From Cytospora piceicola (Eukaryota > Ascomycota > Sordariomycetes > Diaporthales > Cytosporaceae), in contig JALQBC010000036.1 of the NCBI GenBank assembly GCA_023375675.1, positions 372,001-436,000 on the forward strand: a DNA stretch of 64,000 nucleotides, written 5' to 3'. Shown piece by piece: positions 12,310-24,003 of the stretch. Position 1 is the stretch's first letter. Every line of letters starts with the position of its first letter. Made by a program: the position numbers and the translations under genes. Under the pieces are notes generated by a model. It saw nothing but the letters and a program-made list of their open reading frames with translations. It was not told the origin of the DNA and did no database searches.

Positions 12310-14594
12310 TTAGGCAGGCGACTTGCTGTTAGCCGCACCGCCGTTCTGGCGAGGATCTCCGCCGCTGACGGAGAGGCCTCCCATTCCGCTGGAGAGGAAG
12401 GCGAAGGGGTCGTTCTCGCCAGGGTTGTAAAAGTTGTTGGAAGGGCCAGCAGAAGCAGGGCCATTCTGTGCCGACTGGAAAGCAGCCTCCGCGGCACGGC
12501 TGTCAAAGGGACCGGCAGAGTGTGAGGCGGGACCAGGGCCGAAGTGGGTGTTCAAGGAACCTGGGTACGGGCCTGCACCTCCGGCAATGCCAGATGGCAG
12601 CGCATAGGTGCTGGGCGGGCCACCAAACTGCTGGCCGTAGCCACCTCCAGAGCCGAACGCACCACCCGAGCCGAAAGGCCCAGGACCGGGCGTGCCGCCC
12701 ATGGATGCCTGGCTCATGTAGCTCGAAGGTGTGTCCATCGGGGTAGGGTAGCCAGAGTCGGCAACGATGGCAGCACCCGCACGGCTGGCACCGCAGCGGA
12801 GACAGCAGACGTTTTTGGCGAAGTTGTGGTATCCACAGACCTCATTGCCGCACTTCCAGTCTCCAGCACGGAAAGGAACGACGCCACTGCCTCCCATGCG
12901 GCCACCACCGTGGCCCATATGTCCGTGATGACCACCGTGGTGGGGCGGCGGCATCATGGCTGGGGGGCCGTAGGGGTAACCACCGTAGCCCATCTCGCCT
13001 GTGGGACCAGCGCTGACAGCGGGGTATGAGCAGCGGAAGCATGCCGTGCGACGCTGGAAGTTGGAGAATCCACAGCTAGGGCATGTCCAGTCACCAGGTC
13101 GAGGTCGGTTCTTGCTCGGCGGGAACGGAGTCAATATCTCCTGGGCCCGGTCCAGCACTCGGCTCGAGGACGGTGAGACTTCAATCGCCTTCTCATTGAG
13201 GGCTCGGCCATTCATGCATAGGCTCTCAGCCGCCTAAATTTGTAAACAGTCAGCGTCGAATCACGGCACACCCCGACTAATGATAATATGATTTGTTCTA
13301 GGGACGAATGACAGCAGTTCCTGTGCGGGAAGCTGCACCTCGAGCTCGAGGTACGCCCATGCGAAGTCGGCTTGGTATTGAAATGATAGTGAAGGGAAAG
13401 GCAAACCAACAGTGCGAGGGTATCGACTTACTTCCTCATGAGAAGAGAAGACTGCGAAACCGGTGCCCGTGGGCTTGTGCTGCTCAGGCGTACGAAGGGT
13501 CCAGAAAGCAATGGGGCGGCCACCGAATTGGGTGAACCAGCTCTCCAGCTCAGACTGAGTAGTGTCGTGGGGCAGACCAGACATGTGGAGCACCTTGGAT
13601 CGTTCTGACAGGAAAGCCCTGACGTCGGCACGGGCATCCATCGGTCGGGTAAGCACATCGGGGTGCTCGTTCTGGGGCTGAGATTTGCGGATCAGGCCAC
13701 GCAGGACGCGAGTGAGGGTGATGGCTTCGTCCATAGCCCGACGAGGGGAGGCAGGAGCAAGGGCCTGCAGGTGGAAAGGCAGGTTGTGCTTGATGGGAGC
13801 GCTCGACTGCACAGCCTCGACCTCGAGAGCAGCACAGATGTTAGCCAGCGACGACGGGCCGAAGGGCAGAGACTCAGGGTGGTGCTGTTGCCATCTCTGG
13901 TACTCGGTTCGCAGATCGAAGGTGCGAGAGTGCTGGAGATATGGCGGCAGCACGACGGCCTTGTCGCGAGCTTCCCGGGGGAGCTGGACCCGGAGGTCCC
14001 AAGCATCCAGAGTGACGAAGACAAAGTCGAGGTTCTGGGAGTTGAGGTGTTCGGCGGCGAAGGCATCGAACCGGTTAATTGCGTCCCTGAAGGTGCCGGC
14101 GTTTCTGACATGCTCCCACGTCAAGGTCGTCAAGCTTGCTGTAGGGAAAGGAGTAGTTAGCCAAGTGGACCGAGAGGATCAAGAGGACCCGCATTGACGG
14201 TCAGACTGTGCTAAGGTAGCCGCTGGGTATCTTCCCTCAAGGGGAATGAGAGGCCAGAGGCCAGCGGCGTCGGACTTACTGCAGAGAGGGGTAATGGGGG
14301 TGTTGATGGGCTTGACGAGAACACTTTCGTGATGCAACTGTTGAGTAGGTATATTGTTAGCTTGTTGCTCCTCCTGTTCGCCGGCCAGCCAGGCATGGCC
14401 GCAGCGGTCGTTCGGGACGGAACGGGATAGCTGCCCACCTCGTCGAGTGTCTTCGCGTCGACCAAAATCCAGCCAATCTCTATGACCTCAGCCGAGTCTT
14501 TTGTAACATAGACGCCATGTTCGTCGCAGGTGGTGGCGACGTGGATCACAACATAGCGATCGATATTCAACGGAGCAGGAGGGAGAGCTGCCAT
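12310..14594 (-). CDS. nrp1: Nrp1-like RNA-binding protein: exonuclease-like domain, RRM, two RanBP2 zinc fingers
   Basis: The exons are 14439-14594, 14280-14337, 13432-14138 and 12310-13233, together 614 codons in frame. Residues about 12-215 form an RNase T/KapD-type exonuclease-like fold (RYVVIHVATTCDE, AEVIEIGWILVD, HHESVLVKP, RRAMDEAITLTRVL). An RRM follows at about 252-330 (LHMSGLP, GTGFAVFSS), interrupted by a 198-nt intron. Two RanBP2-type zinc fingers lie at about 354-380 (GDWTCPSCGFSN) and 431-458 (GDWKCGNEVCGYHNF). The C-tail is Gly/Ala/Pro-rich. This order matches yeast Nrp1 (YDL167C), a putative RNA-binding protein found in stress granules. The usual catalytic D-x-E of motif I reads H18-V-A20, and the motif III His is Arg, so the nuclease fold is probably inactive. 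The start ATG at 14592-14594 opens the fold directly. A role in mRNP or stress-granule biology is inferred from the yeast relative. Confidence 0.88.
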
Positions 14595-17500
14595 TGTCGG
14601 TCGTAATTGCCTTTCGGGTCGAAAGGGGGAGCTATTCGAGGGGGAGAAGCTGGGTCGGATGGAACTGGTCCAGCTAGGAGATGTCAGTTGAAACACATAA
14701 CACATAGGATGCCATCATTTGTTAGGTTTGCCAGTGAGGTTCAGACTCAGGGGCACGGTATGACCTCCAGGGACTCGAAGAGCTGAAGGAGAGAAGACAG
14801 GTCCAAGGGAAGCAGACCAAGCGATAAATCGGGAGGGGTTCGTTCGGAGACTCCAGAGACCAAGTAGCTGGAGAATGGGAAAATCGATTGAGTGACTTAC
14901 CGTTGCTACTGCTACCGAAAGCTGACGTGTATTTGAGCCTGCGGACTGGAGTAAACCACTAGGGGCAGTTGGAGAAAGTGGCTTCGCAGCGGGTGGTCGC
15001 AAAGAAAGTGGTGAGGCACGGTGAGGCGAGTGCGAGTGCGAGCACGATATTTCGAATTCGGTGAGGAAAGAGCTTGGCGAGCGTGCAAGAAGGGGGGGGG
15101 GGGGTATTCGATCGGTTCTTGCTTGTGCTGCACACACCCTCGCGGACTTCTTTTCGGGAGGGGAAAGAAGGTGAGGTGAGGAGAGGAGAGGTTTGGAAAA
15201 AAGTGAGGAGGTTTGAAGTGGGAAGACCAAGATCCAAACGGGGGGGTGTGTGGAAGGGGGGGGGGACCAAGAAAGGAGACGAGCAGCGGAAATAGAGATA
15301 CCGTACAGGTTCAAGTCAAGGCTCTCATCAATCAGGTCGGTCGACGTGTAGCGAGCGGGCGGCAGGGCACGGCAGGGACTGAACTGTGAAGAGCAGGCGA
15401 AAAAATGATAACGGGCTGTTGGAAACCAGTGTGCACTCTGCCTACTCTGGCCTACCTGGCCATCCCTGCCCGCTATCCTCACGCGCATTGGCAGCTGCTA
15501 TTCCGTATAGTGGGGCGAGCCACCGCGTCAACTCCAGGTGGTTCCCCGTGACCGTCGACTTCTCCTCAACTGAAAATTGGAGCCTCCAACTTGGTACTTT
15601 AAGTACACCGGTCGGTGCAAGTATCTGCCTAGGTACCTATAGTTTAAATAGGTACCAATCATCAACACCAACAGCAACATCGACGTCAACATCGATATCG
15701 ACATTGACATTGACATCGACATCGAAATCGAAATCGGCAACCAAAAAAGACTACATACATACAATATACCTAGGTATGTATAAAACCTATCAATTGGCTA
15801 GGTTTCAACCTGGATAGGCTCCATCCTTCCCTGACTGCATTGGTCACTTCTCTTCCACAAAACAAAACAAAAGGTGCACACACAGCATATGACAAGAGCT
15901 TCTTCCGTGCCACTCTGCAAGCCAAGCCAACAGTTATGACGAACAGGGGGCCAAGGCGTCCCTGTGCGGGATCCGTACCTACCTAGGTACCTAGGTACCT
16001 ATGCAGGTACTTCAGTACTCAAGTCTATCTGCATTGGATTATCAATCCTAAAGATTCCCCACGATTTCAGGAGCGGCACTCGTCCGGTCCCGGGAACACC
16101 AACCTTGGAACACAGGCACTCTGACGAGCCAACACGGACCAACAGTCTTTATCTTCAGCCTTCAGCAGAGACATCGTACACGGCCACAAATAAACCGGAT
16201 TGAGGATTCTGTCCAAAGATCCCGAGTAGCCATGCATACATACAGATTGGGCGTTTGTCGTTCTGTCGTTCAATAACGCCCTCCCCCTCCCCCAACAATC
16301 CAACCTACCTATGTACATATTGTTCGCGTCTGTCCCTAGTCTACGGTCTACCGAGGTACTGTAAGCAATTGTCACTTTTGGTTCATCGATGTCGCTTAGT
16401 CTTGCCTGCTTATTATGAGTGCAGAAGCTGCAAGCGCCAATATAAGAGAGCTGTGCTTCTCCTTTTCCTGCCCGCCAGTCGCAATCGATCGAGCAGGCCC
16501 CAAGCACATCCCAAGCACATCCCAAGCATATCCCAAGCATATCCGTTCCTGCAAGATGCAGCACACTCTGAAGCAGTGTCACAGTAATACTATCTACTAT
16601 GTAGTGTACTCCAACCAGCTTAGGCGGACTTATTAGATGTATTTATTAAGGCCAGGTAGTCATCAAGTTGAGCCCTTGCTATGCTATTTATTTGGCAAGT
16701 AGTGTGCAGTACTTTCAAATGACATGTGTTGGGGACCTCCAGGAATCCCATGTTTCCTGATGCACCTCCATGTTCAGTTCGAGATTAATTCCAAGTCTCC
16801 AATACATATCTCATGCCTCTTATACACATCATATCATCGTGACGTACACCCTGGCGAGCCTGATTCCTTTTGATCTGAGAACACTTTGAGGAGGTTACAA
16901 AGGTACTTAAGCAATGGAGACCCTGGGGACCTACATACTTAAGTATGTACCTAGGTAGTACATCGGTATGTACGGGTGAGGGGTTCGTCCGTTGAGCGGA
17001 CGGCCTCGTCTAAATAGTCAAATTGCCCTATCAGATTCACAGTCCATACCAAAACCCAACTAACACTGTCATGAACTTTTGCCCCTTTTGAGCATTATCA
17101 TCATCCGTCGTGGGTTTGCCGGCCTACGCGACACAGCATCATCGGCATCGTCCTGGGTTTCATACCCATGATTCAATGGCGATAGTATCACTCCGGGTGT
17201 GTTCCCTGCAACCACCAATCTTTATTTTGAGTTTTGTATACGGAGCTCGCTTCGACTTGCCGTACGGCAGTATGTGACGACGATTCAAACCCTTTGTATG
17301 AGAGCTACACCGAACCTGTCTCTAACGCACTTCTTTTTCACCGTTACACTAACGGCCACATGGCATAATTCATTCCGCTAGTTAGATCGCCCGTACGAGA
17401 ACGTAGCCTTACGTCTGTGCTACCATTGAAGAAACATATCTAGATCATAACCCAGGCAGGGCCATGAGCAGCTCTTTGAGCACCTGGGTAGGCCATGTTA

Positions 17501-18300
17501 TAGCATAAAGGTCAAAGGGATGGATGGATGTACTGTTCCGACTCAATTATTCATGCCGGCCGCCAGCTGGAGCGGGCCGCAGTTTGGCAATCTGGGTTCG
17601 GGTTGAACTTTTGCTGCTTATATAATGGCCCAGTGTCCACTAAATGACATTACATAATGGAACACCTCCCGCCTACCCCTAGGTGTATATAAGATCTAAT
17701 AGTAACACAACCTTTGACGGTGTTCAGCAAACCCTGGGAATATAATTCGTATACATTCAACACACTATTGAACACTGTCTCGACTTTTGAATACAGGTTA
17801 ACTACACCGGTTAAGGTTCGGCCCCTCGTATTTATTCCCCGCATTCTTACGCCTTTCACAGTACATACATGCATATGTCGTTGGGATCGGGACCAGACGT
17901 TACATCAAGCTGAAGATCTTGCTGTGCTCGGCTATCTTTTTGTCTCACGTCTTGCAGCAGCCACTTCAAAACCAGTCAAGATCCGATATATAAGTACAAT
18001 ACTGTTTCAGAGACATATCACTTTCTCATAGGCCACTGTGGCGCAGAGAGCTGACGCCACACCCGCCATGTTCAACGTGACACACGATCATTGGTACCAT
18101 AGCCGCCCGTGAGAGGCTCACCTTGTACCAAGGCCAATCACATGGACAACCCTTCCGGACCACCTGACTGCTCGGTCTCGACATGAAGATGTGTCTTGGA
18201 TGCTCGAAAGCGTGCTACACAGTGAGAAAACATGACGTTGGAAACACACGCATACATGAGCACACCCGGCTCGTGGAGGCACCATCCTATTAATAGCCAC
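14595..18300. other. Long intergenic region upstream of nrp1
   Basis: I see no convincing gene in 3.7 kb. The first 800 bp, read on the minus strand, are strongly pyrimidine-rich (a run of 13 G on the plus strand at 15,092-15,104), as expected for the nrp1 promoter. Further on are a hexamer array (15,661-15,740), several TACCTAGGTA palindromes (about 15,628-15,656, 15,770, 15,975-16,006, 16,938-16,960) and increasingly A+T-rich sequence from about 16,600 to 18,060. The latter could be decayed repeats. Confidence 0.55.
15661..15740. repeat. ATCGAC/ATTGAC hexamer array
   Basis: More than ten degenerate copies of an ATYRAC-type hexamer stand in tandem. They are flanked on both sides by CCTAGGTA palindromes and lie outside any gene. 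Confidence 0.75.
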
Positions 18301-19589
18301 TTACTCCCCCAACTTCCGCAAATTCGCCTTATACCCCAGCGGACATTCCATGTGTGTGACCAGCATCGTGTCTTTCGACGGTCTCATTTGATTGAACATG
18401 TCCATCGGATCGAACCTGCCAACATACTCTGGTCAGCTACCCGTGGGGCATCACCAACAGTCCCAGGTGTCAGACTTACCATGTCTCGAGACTGGTAACT
18501 TGAAACTTATCGTTCAGCTTCGCAACCGTCATCCCCTGGATGTCGAGAAGTGCGCCGTGGGACTTGATTGTCACAGTTAGTCCCTCCTCGTTCTTCCCCA
18601 CGTAATCGCCCTTCATCCATCCCCAGTGGCGCCACTTGAAGGCCACGATTGGCGGGCCGCTGTACACTTCCAAGACTTCCCAGGCGAAGTTCGGCATCAT
18701 GTTTCTAAACGCCTTGTGGCTTTCGTCAAAGTCAACTGTCCACATTGGGAAGTCAGTAAGTGGCTAGAGGAGAAGGATGGAATGAAAGGTCCGAGGACAC
18801 GATCCAAAGTCACAGCACCTGTGGCTCCCCGGAGGTTTCTAAGACCAAACTATCCCGCGAATCAAGATCTGAACGGGTTGGGCAAAAGTTTGCTCCCAAG
18901 GTTGCTTACAGTGTTGAGGACTGTAATACTTGTTGGCCGCTATGATGGCAGAATAAGTACCACTGAGGTCACATCCGTCGTCAGCCCTCATGTCCCAGAA
19001 GAAGCAAAGGTGTGTTCTCGAAGACGCAGCCTCCCGTCACGGAGGGTATCACAGGATTCCTCCCGGAGGGGGGCGGAGGTGACGCACACTTTGAGCATGT
19101 GTTTGGCATCCTGCGGTGGACCACCGTTGATCGCGAACGTATAATTCTCGGGGTCGACCGTCCGCCATTCAGACACGTCCAACTTGTGGGATGCTTCGAC
19201 CTCCCAGTTCTTGACGAGATTCTCGACCATTGTCTCGAGGGAGTCGGTCTTGTGATTCGAGCGCCTTTCTGTCGAGCTGGAGTCAGCATGGAGAAGACTA
19301 CGCATGGCAGGGAATGACTTGATGGCGGTGTCTTACCCTTTGCCCACATCTGCCTAGTCACGGTGTAATCCGGAGGACCGCCATGTCGCCATTTCGCCGC
19401 GTCCTTGGCCTTCATACCGGGGATATTCAAGTCAGTCTATGCTTTCAAGTACACCCACACCAGCGACACCATCAAGGCTGACAGACTTACTACAGCGTCC
19501 GGATCGAGCATGTAATCGGGGAACGCAGGAGCTTCCTCAGACTCATTGTCGTTGTCACCCACCGTGGGTTTACCCAGGATTTGACCCAT
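18301..19589 (-). CDS. Pathogen-related protein-like, SnoaL/NTF2-like fold
   Basis: Six exons (19491-19589, 19337-19436, 19088-19268, 18910-18962, 18480-18735, 18301-18415) give 267 codons in frame, with standard splice signals except one GTGCGT donor. The protein has the landmarks of the family named after barley pathogen-related protein: KWRHGGPPDYTVT near the N-terminus, NWEVEASHK, FAINGGPPQDA, NFAWEVLEVYSGPPIVAFKW and HWGWMKGDY. It is slightly longer than the plant proteins (about 235 residues). The plant members are induced by pathogens, but no biochemical reaction is established; the C-terminal half resembles SnoaL-like NTF2 folds. There is no signal peptide, so it is probably cytosolic. 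The first exon starts MGQILGKPTV; MGxxx at the N-terminus could be N-myristoylated, though this is speculative. Exon joins rest on family similarity. The function in the fungus is unknown. Confidence 0.85.
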
Positions 19590-22500
19590 GATGAAAAAGA
19601 GGGTTGGACAAGACTTGAATATGGCCTCTGGACAGACTGGTCTTGTGGGCTTGGTGAAGGGCCTACTTAGGGAAGGGGGAGGGGGGGATACACAACATAT
19701 CACTATGTCTCAGTCCCGAGCTTACCATGACGGGCAGGGCTGGCTTTATACCCAAAACGTGGCTTCCTCTTGCTGCTTTTTCTGTACCGGGAAATCCGGT
19801 CACCCCTGAAGCCTCACAGACGCCGGACGTTTTGGTCCCTCGTGGCTGTAAGTCAACAAAGCTACCATTAATCTCGTTTCATCCATTACTAAACACACCC
19901 ACAGGTGTCCGGGAAACGAAGGGTAATCCTCGCAGGTTGATCGTTGGTTCCACGCAAATTTCCTTGATGCGAAAGGAGGGCCTACATGTCCGCAGAAAAT
20001 CGGGTGCTCGGGCAGCAGTCTTGCCATCTGCTCGTGGGCGACTAGCCAACAGCGTTTGTCAAGAAACTCTCTACCTAGGGGCCCGGGGGGGGGGGGTGTA
20101 TGGATGCTTATCTAGGGGAAGGACCCCATAGGCTATGGGTAAGGGCCTTTACTTTTTTCGTCCCTTGAATATGCCGTTCTTCTGCGTTTCAGTGAGCCGT
20201 TTCACCGCTGCGTTTCGCTGTCGGTCACTTTTGCGCCAGCTGTAGCGCACAGAGATGAGACATACATATCTCTCGGACAGATCGCGGCGTCGCGGGCCTT
20301 CCACTCGAGATCGTGAATGGAACGGACCCCCATGACTAGCCCGGCGTCTTTGATACCACACACGATTGGGTGCGCGATCTCAGCCTGGATATTGATCAGT
20401 TCCACGTCACGTCCCGGGATGATGGAACTTCCGAATCGATTACCGGAGCGATGCTACACTACCGGAGAAATTGTTGCATGAGGGAAGTCCCCTATTTGCC
20501 AGTCCCTCGATCAAAAGCATAACGTTCCATCTGTGGGAGAACTGACATAAAAGAAGACGGCACGCCATGGTACGCCAACCTTTCTAATGCATCATCATAC
20601 AGTCTCGCATACCTGGCACCTGCCTACGGGCCGATTTACTGCAGGTGTAGCACGACAGGTCGATTCTGAGAAGAGGATTAAGGCCCGGAAGAGGTGTTCC
20701 TCGGCCCGAAGAACGATCAAGCTTACCTAGGTACCTACCACAATGACCAAGGTCGCGGCAGTTGGAACAACAGGTCGAGGAGGCGCTGGCGGATTTGTTC
20801 TCGCCAGCCAAGACTTTCTGGGTCTTACGTAGAGGGCGGTCCGTCTTGACCGCCACAAGATTTAGCCTCAACTTGACGCGGAAGGTGACAGATTAAGCGG
20901 ACCCCGGGAACATGGTCGCCCTGCATGTTCTAGTGTCGGTCTGCAGTGACCATGTGCGCTTGCTCTGTCTCGCGCTCTGGCCTCTTCTTTCTTCGTGATC
21001 CGGAGGCTGCATCTCCTCGGCAGTAGGTCAACTGGTGTTCTGCCTTCACTCATGGTCACGACTGTGGGAATGAGCCGCGATCATCGCAGTGTGCCTGCTT
21101 CTCGGAACTCACTACCTAGGTACTCTCTTCCTCTCGTGTTCTCGAGTATTCTGCATGGTCCGTTTGGGGCAGATACTGATATTCGCAGCCATATTGTCTT
21201 GCTGACTACCAGCACCAGCAATACTTCTCTTTGACAGCCGAGACTCTGCCACCCCCAACAATTCGCTTTGACGCGCTTCCAGCTCATCATGGAACTGCCC
21301 AGGTGGCCCTCAGTCGCTCTCGGGACCCTTGGCCGAACAATCGCCCAAGAGATGCAACATTGAAATGAGGCCGGCCGGTGAGTCTCGTCATGTCTTGGCT
21401 TTTGGTAGAAGGAGCGAAACGGGGCGTGCAACTTCTGGTGACTGGTGAATAAGTTGGCAATGTACATGACTATGCCCGATCGTGACTGCCTCCTGAATGC
21501 AATCTCTCTAGTCAGTTAAACTTCGAGAAAGTACTGTTGAGTCTCTCGTGTGTTTCGATGCTGTGATTCTTCTCCGCCTTGGAACCTTCGACTTCAGTCC
21601 TTCCACCAGATATATGTTCGTTGTCATCTTCTGTGATCAACATCAATACCTTCTACTGGCAGCCTACCGCAAAACCTGTGACAGCCGTGCCCTTATCACT
21701 GTCCACGAAGCAACTACCTACACACGCTTATGCTAAAATAGCCCCCGTAGCACCGTTATAATGCATCACATGGACTTTTGTACGATCTTTTGGCTGCTCG
21801 TGCTATCCCTATTTAGTCAGTAGCTCGCTGCTTCCTCCCTACCTTCAACCTCCAATCACTGTGTTTTCTACCACTAACCTTCAAAGTTCCGCCGCTCGCT
21901 GTCCTCTGCGTCACTGGTTGTGATTTCCAATTTGTTCTCAACCTCATACTATTCCTCCTGGCGTGAGTTTGACCAACACTGACATCGAGATTCGAGCCCC
22001 TTTCCAGATCCCAGAGAAACAAGGCTGATGGGAAACGAAACTCTGCATCCGCTTAGCATCATCCCAGGGATCATCCACGCCGTGATGGTTGTTCTCTATT
22101 ATGGCGCTTGTGGTCGGCCGACCTGGAGGGAACGAAGAAAGCTTGCCCTGAGGGAAGACAACCTTGTGTATATGACGCCGCAACCTGTCTAGGTCGGAAA
22201 CGTTGACATGTATTGCGACAATCGGCACGGCACCGCCAGATACGCACCGAACCGATGAATGCAACACCGAGACGATCTGTATGAACAATTACGAGACTGA
22301 CGCGAAGTATGGCTAACCGGGCTGTGGTTATCTGTGGAAGACCGAGACGGAATGATGGAAGCTAGAATGACGAATCACTTGGTTGTCGGTGTACAAATAC
22401 GTCAGGCCAGTATTCTTACACCAATTTCACGGGGATTCGTTTTACGATACAACTATTTCTCGGTACTCAGGCCGCTCATACCTAGAAGCATTGGTCTGGC

Positions 22501-22692
22501 TCACCTCTCACCACTTTCAATGTTGCGTGCCGTTTTCGAGACTTACTAAGCGGGTGGTCTGAGCATGTGAGATAAGTTCTCGGGGAAAAACTCACTTTGT
22601 CCATAGCTCACCCCAACATTAGGAGCCGAAGCCTCATTAACCTAGAAAAATAACTTGGGAAAGCACTGCTTTCTCTAGAGGCTCAAAACATA
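19590..22692. other. Intergenic region with an unexplained minus-strand frame
   Basis: Apart from the weak protein-like frame at 20,149-20,440, no gene is supportable in 3.1 kb. TACCTAGGTA palindromes occur at about 20,724 and 21,113. A run of G lies near 20,084-20,096. The last 500 bp before 22,693 should hold the promoter of the downstream methyltransferase gene. Confidence 0.5.
20149..20440 (-). other. Possible 3' exon or gene relic, unrecognised
   Basis: On the minus strand, one frame reads a protein-like stretch (VELINIQAEIAHPIVCGIKD, then GLVMGVRSIHDLEWKARDAA). After a possible very short intron or frameshift near 20,240-20,285 another frame reads a basic tail (RQRNAAVKRLTETQK, ending FKGRKK and a stop at 20,149-20,151). 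The two parts join sensibly, but the only GT/AG pairs leave an intron of about 31-43 nt, which is short for a fungus. No upstream exon with an ATG is clear. It may be the last exon of a decayed or unusual gene. I do not recognise the family. Confidence 0.25.
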
Positions 22693-24003
22693 ATGGGTCG
22701 TTTTGATCGCAAAGAAAAGTCACAGCCTAAACACGGCAAGCCCTTAGACAGCGGCGCGTCCAGGGCTGGCGTGCGGCCGACCCCCGGCGTCCCAGGCTGG
22801 AAAGGGCCCGGGTACATCCACAAGAAGAAGAAGAAGCCCCAGCCGGCTGCAGAGAATGAGACGGCAGGGCCTCTCATGCTGGAACATGTCCTCCCGGTTG
22901 AGCTGGAGCGGCTGATTCTGGAAATATTTCGCACCACGTTCCCCGCGGCGAACGACTTTGAGGCGCTGAAGCCGACGCTACAGGAGATCAATGATGCGCT
23001 GTCTCGGGGGAACTTTGACACGGCGTTCGGGAGGGAGGAATTCCTGGAGGCTTATGCCATCCGCTGGAGCCCGAGCCGCGCGCTGGCGTACGCGCAGCTG
23101 TTGACTTGGATCTGTGAGGACAGGGAGGACGACGCTTGCCTCAGGCAGCTGGTTGGCGGTGGTGGTGACGAGCACAAGAAGCCAGCTCGGGTGGTATGCT
23201 TTGGGGGTGGTGCAGCTGAGCTCATGGCCTTTTCGGCCGCATTACGCCACTTGCGACGGCCAAGCGCTGCTGGCAGGCCAGTGCTGCCGTCTGAGATCGA
23301 TGTCTCGGAGGACCTGAAGACCTTGTCAGTCTCGGAGGCTGCTGCTCCTTCTTCCTCTTTGTCCCCTACGCTTCTGGATCTCCACCTCCTCGACACGGCG
23401 GACTGGTCGTCTGTCCTCGCCAGGCTATACACAGGCCTGACAACACCTCCGGCGCTTTCCAAATATGCCAGCGCCGCAGCCCGCGCCGCGAACGCGTCAT
23501 TCCTCTCACATGGCGCTGTGAAGCATACTCTTACCCGCACCGACATACTGGGCTGCAGTACGGAAAGCCTAAGCGAGACCATCGGGTCTGACCCGGCTCT
23601 CCTCACCCTTTTCCTCACCCTTAACGAACTCTACACGGCCTCGATCCCACGGACTACCGCCTTCCTGCTGCGGCTTACTGAGGCTGCCCCCTTGGGGAGC
23701 ATGTTGCTGGTGGTGGACAGTCCCGGGGCCTACTCCGAGGCTGCGGCCTCAGATACAAAGGAAGGGGAGGAAAGGAAGAAGTATCCTCTGAGCTGGCTGG
23801 TGGACTATGTCCTTGTGCCGAAGCCGAAGCCAACGCCGAAGAAGAGGGCCAAGGATGATGATGAGGAGGAGGCAGGGGAGAAGCCGAAGTGGGAGAAGGT
23901 CGTGGGTGAGGACAGCATGTGCTATCGACTGGACGAGGGTCTGAGTTACCCTGTCAGCCTGGAGAATATGAGGTTCCAGGTGCATTTGTTCAGACGGATA
24001 TGA
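22693..24003 (+). CDS. BMT6: 25S rRNA (uridine-N3)-methyltransferase, Bmt6-like
   Basis: This single exon of 436 codons starts at an ATG and begins MGRFDRKEKSQPKHGKPLDS, with a basic, nucleolar-type N-terminus and a poly-lysine run (HKKKKKP). The body matches the fungal putative SAM-dependent methyltransferase family DUF3115, to which yeast Bmt6 (YLR063W) belongs; Bmt6 makes m3U2843 in 25S rRNA. Landmarks are LPVELERLILEIFRTTFP, the AYAIRWSPSRALAYAQLL segment, the SAM-binding motif I VVCFGGGAAELMAF, an acidic motif II region (LHLLDTADW), the FLTLNELYTAS block and the C-terminal CYRLDEGLSYPVSLENMRFQ. Yeast Bmt6 is about 365 residues; extra length lies in Ser- and Lys/Glu-rich insertions near 220 and 365-400. 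It acts in ribosome biogenesis. The substrate position is inferred from yeast. Confidence 0.86.
   Translation: MGRFDRKEKSQPKHGKPLDSGASRAGVRPTPGVPGWKGPGYIHKKKKKPQPAAENETAGPLMLEHVLPVELERLILEIFRTTFPAANDFEALKPTLQEINDALSRGNFDTAFGREEFLEAYAIRWSPSRALAYAQLLTWICEDREDDACLRQLVGGGGDEHKKPARVVCFGGGAAELMAFSAALRHLRRPSAAGRPVLPSEIDVSEDLKTLSVSEAAAPSSSLSPTLLDLHLLDTADWSSVLARLYTGLTTPPALSKYASAAARAANASFLSHGAVKHTLTRTDILGCSTESLSETIGSDPALLTLFLTLNELYTASIPRTTAFLLRLTEAAPLGSMLLVVDSPGAYSEAAASDTKEGEERKKYPLSWLVDYVLVPKPKPTPKKRAKDDDEEEAGEKPKWEKVVGEDSMCYRLDEGLSYPVSLENMRFQVHLFRRI

Noticed and set aside
14715..15488. 257-codon minus-strand frame upstream of nrp1
   Set aside because: It lies in a pyrimidine-rich promoter tract, is composed of Ser/Pro/Leu runs, has no family similarity, and crosses a homopolymer run.
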